Counted from the first letter of the stretch, positions 15,628-24,974 are shown. The stretch is 64,000 nucleotides of DNA from CAYRWR01 sp964428015 (GCA_964428015.1 CAYRWR010000016.1:8811-72810); one strand, 5' to 3'. The notes: generated by a model not told the origin, from the sequence alone. Program-made: numbers and translations.

Positions 15628-15873
15628 ATGACTAAAGATGATGTAATCGCAGTAATCAAGGAAAACATCCTGGATAACCTCGAAGATCTGGAAGAAGGTG
15701 ATATCGATCCTTCCAAGTCCATGAAGGACTACGGTGCCAATAGCCTGGATATCATCGAAGTGGTGTCTACTTCCATGAGAGAACTCAACATCAAGATCCC
15801 ACGTTCTGAACTGGCTGAAATCGCAACCATCGACCAGCTGGCTGATAAGTTTATGGAGTTTGTAGGTAAATAA
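15628..15873 (+). CDS. Acyl carrier protein
   Basis: The 81-residue acidic protein has the four-helix ACP pattern with the phosphopantetheine attachment site at Ser39 in DYGANSLDIIE. Ordinary fatty-acid ACPs have DSLD here; the GANS form recalls the free-standing ACPs of HMG-synthase cassettes (AcpK-like). It has a strong GGAGG site and could carry the acetyl donor, the growing chain, or both. A serine-palmitoyltransferase-like gene follows directly, and bacterial sphingolipid clusters also include an ACP beside that enzyme, so its position suits either role. Confidence 0.9.
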   Translation: MTKDDVIAVIKENILDNLEDLEEGDIDPSKSMKDYGANSLDIIEVVSTSMRELNIKIPRSELAEIATIDQLADKFMEFVGK

Positions 15874-15888
15874 CCTTAAGGATTTATC

Positions 15889-17154
15889 ATGGACAACGCA
15901 TTAAATTTTAGCCTTGCGGATTTCTTCTTCAATGACAGTCCTAATGTCCTGACACCACCCTCTGACTTTAAAGCCTGGGTGAATGACCCCCGCATACAGG
16001 CCGGTTTCAGTTTTTTTGAACAGAAACTGCTGGAAGCACCCCGGGCTGTGACCCGTGTGCACTCCAATCTGGACGGAAAAGACCGCAGAGTCATTAACCT
16101 GACCTCTTATAACTATCTGGGTCTGTCAACCCACCCTGAGGTGATTGAAGCCTGTTGTGAAGGTGTCCGCAAGTACGGGATGAGCGCTTCCGGTGCTCCC
16201 CTGCTGTCCGGGACATTTGACCTGCACCTCAAGTTTGCCAAGATGCTCTCTGACTTCAAGAAAAAAGAAGATACCCTGCTGTATTCCAGCGGGCTGGGCG
16301 GTAATGTAGGTGCTATTCAGGGTCTGCTCCGTAAGGGCGACCTGCTGGTCATGGATGAAAAGATCCACAAGAGTCTGGTGGACGGCGGTACCCTTTCCGG
16401 TGCCAAAATGCAGTTCTTTGAACATAACAATATGGAACACCTCAACCAGATTCTGGAAAAGAACAAAGACAAGCGCACCCTGGTCGTTATAGAAGGCGTC
16501 TATTCTATGGATGGAGACCTGGTTAAACTGCCCGAACTGGTGCAGGTCACTGACCAGTATCCCAATGTAGCCCTCTACATTGATGAAGCTCACTCTACCC
16601 TCATGTTCGGTAAAAACGGACGCGGTGTGGCAGAACACTTCAACCTGGAAAAGAAGATAGGTATGTCCTTTGGGACTCTGTCAAAATCCTTCGGCGGTGT
16701 GGGAGGCTTTGTCAGCTCCAACAAAGAGATTATCCACTATTTGAGAGGATATTCTTCACCCTGGAACTTCTCCTGTGCTCCCTCGCCTGCTATTATTGCC
16801 GGTTTGATCAAGTCTCTGGAAGTAGCTACCCGTGATTCCAGCCTCAGAGATAAAATGTGGGAAAACACCAGGTATTTCAAGAAACATCTGGAAGATATGA
16901 AGCTCAACCTGGGCGGCACTGAATCCCAGGTAATACCTATCATCATTGGTTCTTCCGGTGAACTGCTGTTCGAAATGGCCAGAGATATGCAGCTGGCAGG
17001 ACTATTCCTGCAGCCGGTGGACTTCCCTGCTGTTCCTGCTCATGCCCGCCGCTTCCGTATTTCTATGACCGCGCAGATCACCAAAGAAGAGATGGATGAA
17101 GCGCTCAACATTATTGAAGATGTTGTCGCTAAAAGAATGAACGGGAAGAAATAA
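15889..17154 (+). CDS. Alpha-oxoamine synthase, serine-palmitoyltransferase-like
   Basis: The 421-residue PLP enzyme is a fold-type I aminotransferase of the AONS/KBL/SPT/ALAS family: DEAHS with Asp232, and the PLP lysine Lys266 in GTLSKSFGGVGGF. SPT enzymes have (T/F)SKS-x-x-x-GGF around the lysine, whereas BioF and KBL have LGKA. This favours condensation of an acyl thioester with an amino acid to a 3-keto long-chain amine. No biotin genes or threonine dehydrogenase are nearby. An N-terminal extension of about 50 residues (NFSLADFFFND) precedes the core, as in some bacterial SPTs. The preceding gene is an ACP, so the acyl donor may be acyl-ACP. The amino-acid substrate cannot be read from sequence. 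Confidence 0.75.
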   Translation: MDNALNFSLADFFFNDSPNVLTPPSDFKAWVNDPRIQAGFSFFEQKLLEAPRAVTRVHSNLDGKDRRVINLTSYNYLGLSTHPEVIEACCEGVRKYGMSASGAPLLSGTFDLHLKFAKMLSDFKKKEDTLLYSSGLGGNVGAIQGLLRKGDLLVMDEKIHKSLVDGGTLSGAKMQFFEHNNMEHLNQILEKNKDKRTLVVIEGVYSMDGDLVKLPELVQVTDQYPNVALYIDEAHSTLMFGKNGRGVAEHFNLEKKIGMSFGTLSKSFGGVGGFVSSNKEIIHYLRGYSSPWNFSCAPSPAIIAGLIKSLEVATRDSSLRDKMWENTRYFKKHLEDMKLNLGGTESQVIPIIIGSSGELLFEMARDMQLAGLFLQPVDFPAVPAHARRFRISMTAQITKEEMDEALNIIEDVVAKRMNGKK

Positions 17155-17157
17155 GTT

Positions 17158-17697
17158 ATGGATTATGACCGCATCTTAAAGCGCAGCCGAAAGACTCCCA
17201 TTCTGGACCTCAGCGCCGCAGGAATTACTACCCTGGATTACAGGCAGGATAAGATCAAAAAGATCATTCCTCACCGGGATCCGTTTTTACTGGTCGACAG
17301 ACTTATTGCCCTGGATTTAACAGAAAATCAGGAGACTATAGCCGGGGAGAGATACCTCGACCCGGCTGATCCTGTTTTTAAAGGACATTTTCCGGATTAT
17401 CCCGTCTATCCCGGCTCTTTGCAGCTGGAGATGTCAGGTCAATTGGGTTTATGTCTTAGTCATTTTGTATTGGGGAAAACTACTGAGATAGCGGAAAATA
17501 CCCAACCTACTCCCGTACGGGCCACCAAAGTAATCGGTGCCCTGTTTCTGGAGCCGGTTGAACCAGGTCAGACGGTGACCATGATAGCCCGCAAATTGGA
17601 ATTTGACGGCTATTTTGGAACTGTTTTAAGCCAGGTGATTGCCGGGGGCAAAATCAGCTGTGTCTCTATCACGGAAGTGATTTTTCTTACAGAATAA
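17158..17697 (+). CDS. FabZ-like 3-hydroxyacyl-ACP dehydratase
   Basis: The 179-residue hotdog-fold protein has the FabZ motifs IPHRDPFLLVDRL and GHFPDYPVYPGSLQLEMSGQ, with catalytic His77 and Glu91 both present. It is longer than housekeeping FabZ (about 150) because of an N-terminal extension of about 35 residues. Spacing of 3 bases from the previous gene indicates coupling. With the operon's KS, KR and enoyl-reductase-like SDR it gives a complete elongation cycle. So the operon could build a full-length chain independently of the housekeeping pathway. Confidence 0.8.
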   Translation: MDYDRILKRSRKTPILDLSAAGITTLDYRQDKIKKIIPHRDPFLLVDRLIALDLTENQETIAGERYLDPADPVFKGHFPDYPVYPGSLQLEMSGQLGLCLSHFVLGKTTEIAENTQPTPVRATKVIGALFLEPVEPGQTVTMIARKLEFDGYFGTVLSQVIAGGKISCVSITEVIFLTE

Positions 17698-17754
17698 AAT
17701 GATTAAGAGGTAAATCAGGATTGGTATCAACTGTATTCATTCCTGAATTTCATT

Positions 17755-18414
17755 ATGCGTTTTGAAGAAATAAAAAACATACTCAAAAAAGAATTTATCT
17801 CATTCGCTTATTCTTTTCATTATAACCTGGAAGCATATTTGTATCCTGAAGAGGAAGCTATCATTAAACAGGCTGTACCGCTCAGGCAGGAAGAGTTTGC
17901 CAAGGGGCGTCAGTGCGCCCGTGTGGCTATGGAAGAGATAATGGGCCCTACTAATACCCCTATTCTACAGGGTGATTTTGGGGAACCGCTCTTTTCACAA
18001 TCCGTGGTGGGCAGTATCAGTCACACGGAACGATTTTTTGTATCGGCGGTAGCCTTTGATTTCAAAATGCGGGCCATTGGAGTCGACATTGAAGAAAATC
18101 TGTCGCGTGATATAGACTGGGAATTAATAGCCGACCGAAATGAATTATCTCAATGTAACACCTACAATATCACTCCCATCACTTTATTTTCCATAAAAGA
18201 AAGCCTTATCAAATGTTTCAGCCCCCTGTTTCAAAAACGGCTGTTTTATGACTCATTTGATGTCCAGTTCCAGCATCGCTCGAAGATAGATATTTTTAAT
18301 CCGGTAAGCTTTTCCTACCGGGATGATCCGGAAAAATACCGCAAACAGGCTGTGTGCGGATATTTTATCAGTGAAAATAATTATCTGGTTTCAATAGCAT
18401 TTATCAGAAAATAG
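17755..18414 (+). CDS. 4'-phosphopantetheinyl transferase (EntD/Sfp-like)
   Basis: The 219-residue protein has the Sfp-type motifs: YPEEEAIIKQAVPLRQEEFAKGRQCAR near the N-terminus, VGSISHTERFFVSAVAF, GVDIE (Mg/CoA site) and FSIKESLIKC. It should load the phosphopantetheine arm on the operon's ACP, which implies an ACP not well served by the cell's AcpS. A PPTase inside the cluster is typical of secondary metabolism and of specialised lipid synthesis. The start lacks a good ribosome binding site. A short upstream frame with a better site, beginning TTG near 17720, overlaps it in another frame, so the true start is uncertain. Confidence 0.85.
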   Translation: MRFEEIKNILKKEFISFAYSFHYNLEAYLYPEEEAIIKQAVPLRQEEFAKGRQCARVAMEEIMGPTNTPILQGDFGEPLFSQSVVGSISHTERFFVSAVAFDFKMRAIGVDIEENLSRDIDWELIADRNELSQCNTYNITPITLFSIKESLIKCFSPLFQKRLFYDSFDVQFQHRSKIDIFNPVSFSYRDDPEKYRKQAVCGYFISENNYLVSIAFIRK

Positions 18415-18443
18415 AAAAGGCGGTCGCATGACCGCCTTTTTTT
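18415..18443 (+). terminator. Bidirectional terminator between the acyl operon and fabF
   Basis: AAAAGGCGGTC (18415-18425), loop GCAT, GACCGCCTTTT (18430-18440), followed by more T on the plus strand and by AT-rich sequence on the minus strand. It lies exactly between the convergent genes. Confidence 0.9.
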
Positions 18444-18458
18444 AATGTATGAGAAATT

Positions 18459-19739
18459 TTAATCTACAAATTTCTTGAGGATAATGGAAGAATTTTGTCC
18501 CCCGAATCCGAAGCTGTTGGACAGGACAGTGTTGACTTTCTTTTCCATGGCCTTATTCTTGACAACATTGAGTTTGATTTCAGGGTCCTGTTCAAAAACA
18601 TTGATGGAAGGGTGTATGATGCCTTTGTTGATTGCTAATAGTCCGGCTATGGCTTCGGTGCCACCGGCAGCTCCAATGAGGTGACCCAGCATGGATTTAG
18701 TACTGTGAGCCGGGATCTTTTTAACCAAATCCGCGCCAAACAGGCCGGTTATAGCATTACTCTCGGATAAATCACCTACAGGGGTACTGGTACCATGACA
18801 GTTGATCAATTCGATATCTGAAGGGTTCATCTGAGCATCTTCCAAAGCCAGAGTCATGGCGGCACTGGCACCGCGGCCTTCGGGATGAGGAGCGACCAGA
18901 TCATAGGCATCACAGGAGAAGCCATACCCGGCTAATTCGCCATAGATTTTCGCGCCGCGTTTTTTAGCGTGCTCCAGCTCTTCCAGACAGAGTACACCGG
19001 CTCCTTCTCCCAGTACAAAACCGTCACGGTCTTTATCAAAAGGCCGGCTGGCGGTGGAAGGATCATTATTACGTCGGGAAAGCGCGTAGATGATATTGAA
19101 ACCTGCAAAACCGGGAACATTGACCACAGCTTCCGCTCCACCCGCGAACATCACGTCGGCCTGCCCCATTTTAATGAGAGTAGCCGCTGTACCAATAGCA
19201 TGGTTACTGGTGGCACAGGCAGAGTTAACAGAAAAGTTGGGGCCTTGCAGATTATACTCTTTGGCAAAATATGCGGCCGCGGTATTGGGAATCACGCCTA
19301 CCACATAAAAAGGAGACACACCTTCCAGGCCACTTTTCTGCATGGTATGGAACATGTCATAATGCAGTCCCAGCCCCGCGTCTCCGGTTCCAATGATGGC
19401 ACCATAACGGTAGGGTCTGCTCTCGATATCTTCCGTAGTGATACCGGATTGTTCCATGGCTTTTTTAGCAGCATAAGTTCCGAAAATGATAAAACGGCTG
19501 AAACGATTGATCATTTTTTTGGGAATGTAGTTGAAAATATCCTCGGGATAATCCACTTCACCCCCGATCTGAACGGGGAAATCAGGCGGCAAAACGGTAT
19601 GTTTTGCTTTCCGCACTCCGGACACTCCATTGGTGAGATTAGTCCAGAAATCATCCACAGTACTGGCTATGGGATTTATGGTACCCATACCTGTAATAAC
19701 TACACGCGTGCTATAAGGATCTCTTTTGACATTCCGCAT
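18459..19739 (-). CDS. fabF: Beta-ketoacyl-ACP synthase II (FabF)
   Basis: The 426-residue protein is a typical FabF: Cys in NSACATSN, His in CHGTSTPVGD and His in GHLIGAAGG, with VLSNSFGFGGQNSS at the end. It extends acyl-ACP chains. It is convergent with the acyl operon and has its own consensus promoter, so it may be either the housekeeping elongation enzyme or the chain-extending KS for the locus. The start ATG has GGAAGG 6 bases upstream. No other core fab gene lies beside it, which is unusual for a housekeeping fabF. Confidence 0.9.
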   Translation of the reverse strand: MRNVKRDPYSTRVVITGMGTINPIASTVDDFWTNLTNGVSGVRKAKHTVLPPDFPVQIGGEVDYPEDIFNYIPKKMINRFSRFIIFGTYAAKKAMEQSGITTEDIESRPYRYGAIIGTGDAGLGLHYDMFHTMQKSGLEGVSPFYVVGVIPNTAAAYFAKEYNLQGPNFSVNSACATSNHAIGTAATLIKMGQADVMFAGGAEAVVNVPGFAGFNIIYALSRRNNDPSTASRPFDKDRDGFVLGEGAGVLCLEELEHAKKRGAKIYGELAGYGFSCDAYDLVAPHPEGRGASAAMTLALEDAQMNPSDIELINCHGTSTPVGDLSESNAITGLFGADLVKKIPAHSTKSMLGHLIGAAGGTEAIAGLLAINKGIIHPSINVFEQDPEIKLNVVKNKAMEKKVNTVLSNSFGFGGQNSSIILKKFVD

Positions 19740-19784
19740 GTATTTCCTTCCTATATTTAAATTTATAACTCATTTCAGGGTATT

Positions 19785-19813
19785 ATTTTATATGCAGGTC
19801 GAAGATTTGTCAA
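19785..19813 (-). promoter_or_regulatory. Sigma70 promoter of fabF
   Basis: On the minus strand TTGACA (complement of 19808-19813), a 17-base spacer and TAAAAT (complement of 19785-19790) lie about 45 bases upstream of the fabF start. Confidence 0.75.
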
Positions 19814-19924
19814 TATTTACTTATTGACATAAATAGTATAATAAAAGGCTGGGTTTCTGTATTAATATTGAAATTGTACCCGGAAAAATATATAATAACC
19901 CATGAATAAAAAACTGGATTAATC

Positions 19925-21694
19925 ATGAATCTATTCTCTTTACTAAGTTTTACCTCTTTTCTTATGTATTGTTTTCTGGGTATCTATACTGTTAAACTGG
20001 ATCTGAAAAATCGAACCATCAGAGTTTTTTTAATTCTGGTTCTTTCACTGTCATGGTGGGCTTTATCCTATACATTTGTGTATCCTGCCGCTAGCAAATC
20101 GATAGCCTTATTGTGGATGCACTTAGCATCCATTGGAGTTTTCTTTATTCCCGGGATACTTTTGCATTTCACGGCAGTTTTTACCCACCCTCATAAAAGA
20201 ATCAGTCTGGTAAAACGGATTATTTTATACTATAGCCCCGGGATAATATTTAATGTGAAATCTCTATGGCAGCACGGCACAGTTGCTGATATCCATCTCG
20301 GGCGATGGGGATGGATGGAAATAGTCAACACTTCCGATCCCTGGTTTTGGATTTTTAACTGTTATTACCTCATCTATTTGCTGACAGCTATATTATTGAT
20401 AATTTATTGGGGAATAAAATCTGCTCGTCCCAGGCAAAAAAAACAGGCAAGGTTAATATCCATAACAATTTCTATCACTATGGTAGCCAGTTTTTTAAGT
20501 GATCTCATTTTTCCAGCCTTAGGCGTCAATCTTTTTCCTTCCGTTGCACCTGCTTTTTTTCTGATTCTAGCGGGCGGGTTGTGGACTTCGATAATTCATT
20601 TTCGTATGCTGACTATAACACCTGAGATAGCGGCGGATGAGATTATTTCACGCATAAACGAATTCCTTATCTTTATTGATTCTGAAGGTTTTGTCACTAT
20701 GGCTAATAATAAAGTATATGCTGAATTAGGTTATTCTGCATATGAGTTAAAAGAAATGCAAATCGGTCAATTATTACAGATTTCCGGTATAGAAAATGCT
20801 GATTTAACCCATATGATAAATACAAAAAAACAATATGAATTCAATTCTGCAAATTTTATTACCAGCCGGGGAAAAAAAATTCCGGGACATCTTTTTTGTA
20901 CACCAATTCCCGAAAGATATGGTGAATTGGAAGGCGTCATGATCGTGGGACATGATCTTCGTATGATTCGCCAATTACAGACTTTAAAAAAAGAAAAAGA
21001 ATTTCAGGATTTGAAATCCAGATTTATCTCTATAGCCACACAGGATTTTAATTCTCCCCTTTTAAAAATTCAGGATTCCATAGATATAATACAGGATAAA
21101 TTTTCCGAGTTGGATCAGGAGAGCAGAGACACAAATTTTCAGGCTATATATGCCTCTGTTAAAACAATGAAAAATCTTTTAAGTGATGTATTGACCCTGG
21201 AAAAAACCAGCGCGGCTGATCTTAAACTGGATTACCAGGAAGTGGAGCTGCATAGTTTTTTTGATCCTATTCTTAACCAGGACGCCGATCATATCATCAA
21301 TATTGATTATGAAATGTCTCCTCAGACCAGATTTTACACAGATCCCCGATTAATGAACAATATCCTGCTTCATTTATTGGACAATAGTCTTAAATATTCA
21401 CCTCAAAAAATGCCTATCGATATTTTGTTAAAACAATCCGGAGAGCAGTTAAGCCTTACCGTGAAAGATAGCGGTATCGGTATACAGGAAAAAGATATGC
21501 CCAGAATTTTTAACTCCTTCCACCGAGGTAGTAATACAGGGGGCGTCACCGGAACAGGTTTAGGATTATCCATCGTTAAACGCTCGGTTGACCTGCTCCA
21601 GGGCACTATTAGCATTAATACAATTCCAGACAAAGGGACCTCAATCGATGTACAGTTACCACTGCACAAATCTCCTCCCATTAGAGAAAATTAA
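19925..21694 (+). CDS. Histidine-kinase homologue without the phospho-acceptor histidine
   Basis: The 589-residue protein has an N-terminal hydrophobic region with about seven membrane segments (residues 1-230), a PAS domain (about 240-345), a dimerisation helix region and a C-terminal HATPase domain with N-box NILLHLLDNSLKYS, DSGIGI and GTGLGLSIVKR. The H-box reads ATQDFNSPL: codon CAG at 21041-21043 gives Gln373 where the neighbouring paralogue has His374 in ASHEFRTPL. The R and T of the box are also changed. ATP-binding motifs remain, so it may bind ATP but cannot autophosphorylate in the usual way. It could dimerise with and modulate the kinase next door. No response regulator is adjacent. 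Confidence 0.85.
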   Translation: MNLFSLLSFTSFLMYCFLGIYTVKLDLKNRTIRVFLILVLSLSWWALSYTFVYPAASKSIALLWMHLASIGVFFIPGILLHFTAVFTHPHKRISLVKRIILYYSPGIIFNVKSLWQHGTVADIHLGRWGWMEIVNTSDPWFWIFNCYYLIYLLTAILLIIYWGIKSARPRQKKQARLISITISITMVASFLSDLIFPALGVNLFPSVAPAFFLILAGGLWTSIIHFRMLTITPEIAADEIISRINEFLIFIDSEGFVTMANNKVYAELGYSAYELKEMQIGQLLQISGIENADLTHMINTKKQYEFNSANFITSRGKKIPGHLFCTPIPERYGELEGVMIVGHDLRMIRQLQTLKKEKEFQDLKSRFISIATQDFNSPLLKIQDSIDIIQDKFSELDQESRDTNFQAIYASVKTMKNLLSDVLTLEKTSAADLKLDYQEVELHSFFDPILNQDADHIINIDYEMSPQTRFYTDPRLMNNILLHLLDNSLKYSPQKMPIDILLKQSGEQLSLTVKDSGIGIQEKDMPRIFNSFHRGSNTGGVTGTGLGLSIVKRSVDLLQGTISINTIPDKGTSIDVQLPLHKSPPIREN

Positions 21695-21800
21695 CGCTTA
21701 TGTGTGGCAATAATCAGATTATTAATGAGCTATTTTTGACTAAATTGTAATATTTATTTTTTTATATTATAATAAAACAAAAAACTACGGATTTATTTAG

Positions 21801-23594
21801 ATGAATCTATTTTCATTATTCAGTTTTGCTTCTTTTATCATATATTTAATTCTGGGTTTCTATGTCTTTTTTCTGGATAAAAACAGCCGGTCCAACCGCA
21901 CTTTCTTTTTCATGACCTTTTCTTTGGCTATCTGGGCATTTTGTTACACTTTTATCTATCCGGCAGCTACACACGATACCGTATTAAAATGGCTTTTTGC
22001 CGCATCCTTTGGAGTTTTTTATATTCCCGGGATTTTGCTGCATTTCGTTATGGATTTGACTTTACCTTATTTCAAAGCCCGAAAATGGTGGCTCATTACA
22101 ATCTATTATCTGCCGGGTCTGGTAATGCATGTCCGGTATTTTTTAAAAGGTTATGTTACCGTTGTTGATGTCGTACCCGGTCCTTTAGGCTGGCTGGAAG
22201 TAGTTGAACCAAGTTCTTTCTGGTTTATATATTTAAATGTTTATTTCTTTCTGTATATTTTATACTCTGTTGTACAGGTAATTCGCTGGGGAAGAAATTC
22301 CATGCGTATCCGACAAAAAAAACAGGCACGATTGATTAGTTTTTCTTTAATATTGACCGTAATAGCCAGTTTAATTACCGATACATTGCTTCCGGCTCTG
22401 CAAATAAATTATATCCCGGCTGTCGCGCCTATTTTCTTTTTAATCCTGGCCGGTGGCTTGTGGTACTCTATAAGCCGTTATCGAATGATGGTTTTGACTC
22501 CGGAAATCGCAGCTGACGAAATCATTTCACGTATAAATGAGCTGCTGTTTCTGGTGAATACTCAAGGCCAGATCATACTAGCCAACACTAAAGTGCACAG
22601 TATGTTAGGTTATTCTACCATTGAAATAAGAGGCAATTATATTGCTAATTATATTGATATGAAAGATTTTAATAATAATCTACTACAGGATAATTTTCTT
22701 TTCTCTGAAAAATTAGTAATGAACGAGGTACATTTCATTTCCAAATCCGGTGAGAATATACCGGTAGAGCTGAGCTGTTCCCCTATTAAAGACAAGGCCC
22801 AGGAAGTAATAGGAATTGTAATGGTAGGACAGGATCTCCGAATGATGCACCAGCTTCAAGCTCTGCAAAAAGAAAAAGAGTATCAAAATTTAAAAACACG
22901 TTTTATCACTACAGCTTCCCATGAATTTCGTACCCCTTTGGCTACTATTCAATTATCGACTGAAACGATTCAAAATCATTATCACCACATGGATACAGCT
23001 AAGCGGGAGGAATATTTTTCTCTGGTTTATTCTTCTATTAAGAGAATGAAAAATCTTCTCAGTGATGTTCTCACCCTGGAAAAAATGTCCACTCAGAAAA
23101 TTGTGGTAGATTATCAGGAAGTTCACCTTAAATCTTTGATCCATGAAATCATACAGTCTGAATCTCTTCAGGAAGAAAACCGGCACCCCATTCATCTCCA
23201 GTATGATTTACCCGAAGAATGTGTGGTTTATAGTGATCCTAAACTCCTGAATAATATTTTGTATAATCTAATTGGTAACAGCCGTAAATACACTCTGAAT
23301 CACGACCCTATTGAAGTTATTATAAAAAAAGAAAAAAGAAATATGGTTATTATTATAAAAGATAAGGGAATAGGTATTTCCAGGTCAGACCTCCCCCGTA
23401 TCTTTGATTCATTTCACCGCGGTAGTAATATAGGAAATATTTCCGGAACAGGCCTGGGTCTTTCTATTGTAAAAAATTCTGTCGATTTATTAGAAGGTCA
23501 GATAACTATCGATAGTCACGAAAATAAAGGTACATCCATTAAAGTATCACTGCCATTCCACACCCAATTCCCCTATAACAAAACTGATATCTGA
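21801..23594 (+). CDS. Membrane sensor histidine kinase
   Basis: The 597-residue protein is a paralogue of the preceding one with the same layout: about seven membrane segments, PAS (about 240-345), HisKA with a canonical H-box SHEFRTPLATIQ (His374), and HATPase with NILYNLIGNSRKYT, DKGIGI and GTGLGLSIVKN. It should autophosphorylate and pass the phosphate to a response regulator encoded elsewhere. The membrane part is of the 7TM sensor type seen in kinases with intramembrane or extracellular sensing. The two genes share large blocks (VLTPEIAADEIISRIN, LKTRF/LKSRF, MKNLLSDVLTLEK), so they arose by tandem duplication. Their own intergenic gap of about 106 bases leaves room for separate promoters. 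Confidence 0.9.
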   Translation: MNLFSLFSFASFIIYLILGFYVFFLDKNSRSNRTFFFMTFSLAIWAFCYTFIYPAATHDTVLKWLFAASFGVFYIPGILLHFVMDLTLPYFKARKWWLITIYYLPGLVMHVRYFLKGYVTVVDVVPGPLGWLEVVEPSSFWFIYLNVYFFLYILYSVVQVIRWGRNSMRIRQKKQARLISFSLILTVIASLITDTLLPALQINYIPAVAPIFFLILAGGLWYSISRYRMMVLTPEIAADEIISRINELLFLVNTQGQIILANTKVHSMLGYSTIEIRGNYIANYIDMKDFNNNLLQDNFLFSEKLVMNEVHFISKSGENIPVELSCSPIKDKAQEVIGIVMVGQDLRMMHQLQALQKEKEYQNLKTRFITTASHEFRTPLATIQLSTETIQNHYHHMDTAKREEYFSLVYSSIKRMKNLLSDVLTLEKMSTQKIVVDYQEVHLKSLIHEIIQSESLQEENRHPIHLQYDLPEECVVYSDPKLLNNILYNLIGNSRKYTLNHDPIEVIIKKEKRNMVIIIKDKGIGISRSDLPRIFDSFHRGSNIGNISGTGLGLSIVKNSVDLLEGQITIDSHENKGTSIKVSLPFHTQFPYNKTDI

Positions 23595-23665
23595 ATACTT
23601 GCAATAACTTGTGATTAGATATATAATTATCGCCAGTCTTATGATAAAACACGAGGAGCAGTTTA

Positions 23666-24934
23666 ATGGATATCTTTATCCGGGAATTTCCAGATTGTCT
23701 GAGACAGGTCTTCTGTCGTTTTTCTATAGAAGAAATTGGTAAAGAATTTGACCTGGGTGCCGCTATGCTGCAGAAAAACTTCCAGTTTGCAGGCTATAGA
23801 AAGGGAAAAGTACCCATTGAAATAATTGAAAAACAGAATCCGCCTGAACTGGAACAGATCGTAGTCACCAATGTTGTTAATAAAGTTCTGGATGAAGTAG
23901 TCAAACAGGGTGCCACACTGTTTTCCAAACCCAAGTTTAATCCTTTTTCCAATCTCTCCCGTAATAATGAATTCTCTTTTTATCTGGTCTTTGAAGTGTC
24001 CCCTCGCCTGGTTAAAGATATAGATTTCAAATCTCTGTCTGTACCCTACGAAGATTATTCAGTCGATGATAAAATGGTGCAGTACTCTATTAACAAACGT
24101 CTGGCAGGACTGGAAAAAGTCACTTCTAAGATACAGGAAGATGATGTGGTCACCATGAATATCACTAATAGTGATTTTAAAGGTGAAGATAAAGAGATTA
24201 CCTTTAATGCGGCTAAAGTACCAGCATTGGTAGGAAAAAAAGCCGGAGATAAAGTAGAACTCAAATTTTCCGACCTGGGCGAATCTGTAATGAAAGTATT
24301 GGGTAAAGTGTCTGAACCTCTCAAGGTTGATATCACAACAGTAGAAAGAAGCAGTAATAAAGCTATCAGCGATGAAACAATTCAGCAGACTACCCCCTAT
24401 AAAACACTGGATGAATACAAGGAATCAGTGAAAAAAGAACTCAATCAGTTAGCCACACATTATTCATCCTTCAACCAGAGACAGGCTCTGGAAAAAGTGA
24501 TCGGCGAAAAAGCGGAAATTGAATTTCCCAAGAGTATTTTCGTGGATGCCACTGTACAGAATCTGGAACATTTCATCAGTGATCAGTACCAGGCCAATGA
24601 AATTCCTTTAAAAGAACTGCTGTCTGACAAGTCCAACCGTGAAAAATACAATGAGATGCTCGATCTTTCCTATGAAAAGATAGCTTTTCTCATTACTCTG
24701 GACTATGTGTCTGCACAGAATAACATTAAAGCTACTGAAGAACAGATAAATTATGTAGCAGGAACTGTGGCACGTGAAAGACGGATGAGCCTGGAAGAGT
24801 ATAAAAAATCTTCTTCTCCTGATGAATGGAGAAAAATAGAAAAAGACGCGGTTAGAGAAGCTGCAGAAAAATGGATTTTTGACCATGTGAAATTCCAGGT
24901 CAAGGGATCCAAGCCCCTGATTGAAGTCAAGTAA
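23666..24934 (+). CDS. tig: Trigger factor
   Basis: The 422-residue ribosome-associated chaperone has the binding signature as GYRKGKVPIEII (residues 48-59; family G-F-R-x-G-K-x-P), a middle FKBP-like region (EDDVVTMNI, KVPALVGKKAGDKVELKF) and a long helical C-terminal domain. The PPIase-like segment is short and diverged, so peptidyl-prolyl activity is uncertain. It binds nascent chains at the exit tunnel. RBS GAGGAG is 7 bases upstream of ATG. No clpP or clpX follows it here, unlike the order in many genomes; tRNA-Leu follows instead. Confidence 0.85.
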   Translation: MDIFIREFPDCLRQVFCRFSIEEIGKEFDLGAAMLQKNFQFAGYRKGKVPIEIIEKQNPPELEQIVVTNVVNKVLDEVVKQGATLFSKPKFNPFSNLSRNNEFSFYLVFEVSPRLVKDIDFKSLSVPYEDYSVDDKMVQYSINKRLAGLEKVTSKIQEDDVVTMNITNSDFKGEDKEITFNAAKVPALVGKKAGDKVELKFSDLGESVMKVLGKVSEPLKVDITTVERSSNKAISDETIQQTTPYKTLDEYKESVKKELNQLATHYSSFNQRQALEKVIGEKAEIEFPKSIFVDATVQNLEHFISDQYQANEIPLKELLSDKSNREKYNEMLDLSYEKIAFLITLDYVSAQNNIKATEEQINYVAGTVARERRMSLEEYKKSSSPDEWRKIEKDAVREAAEKWIFDHVKFQVKGSKPLIEVK

Positions 24935-24974
24935 GTTTGATTTTTATACCGGTTGAAGATAAAATATTCCATCT

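Noticed and set aside
15889..17154. BioF or 2-amino-3-ketobutyrate ligase
   Set aside because: The lysine motif is SKS-x-x-x-GGF rather than GKA, and no biotin or threonine genes are nearby.
9924..18414. Aryl polyene or DAR-type cluster
   Set aside because: No ammonia lyase, acyltransferase or chain-length-factor KS is present, while an HMG-synthase cassette, SPT-like enzyme and enoyl-reductase-like SDR are.
19824..19842. TTGACA with TATAAT upstream of the first histidine kinase
   Set aside because: The spacer is only 7 bases, so the two boxes cannot work as a pair.
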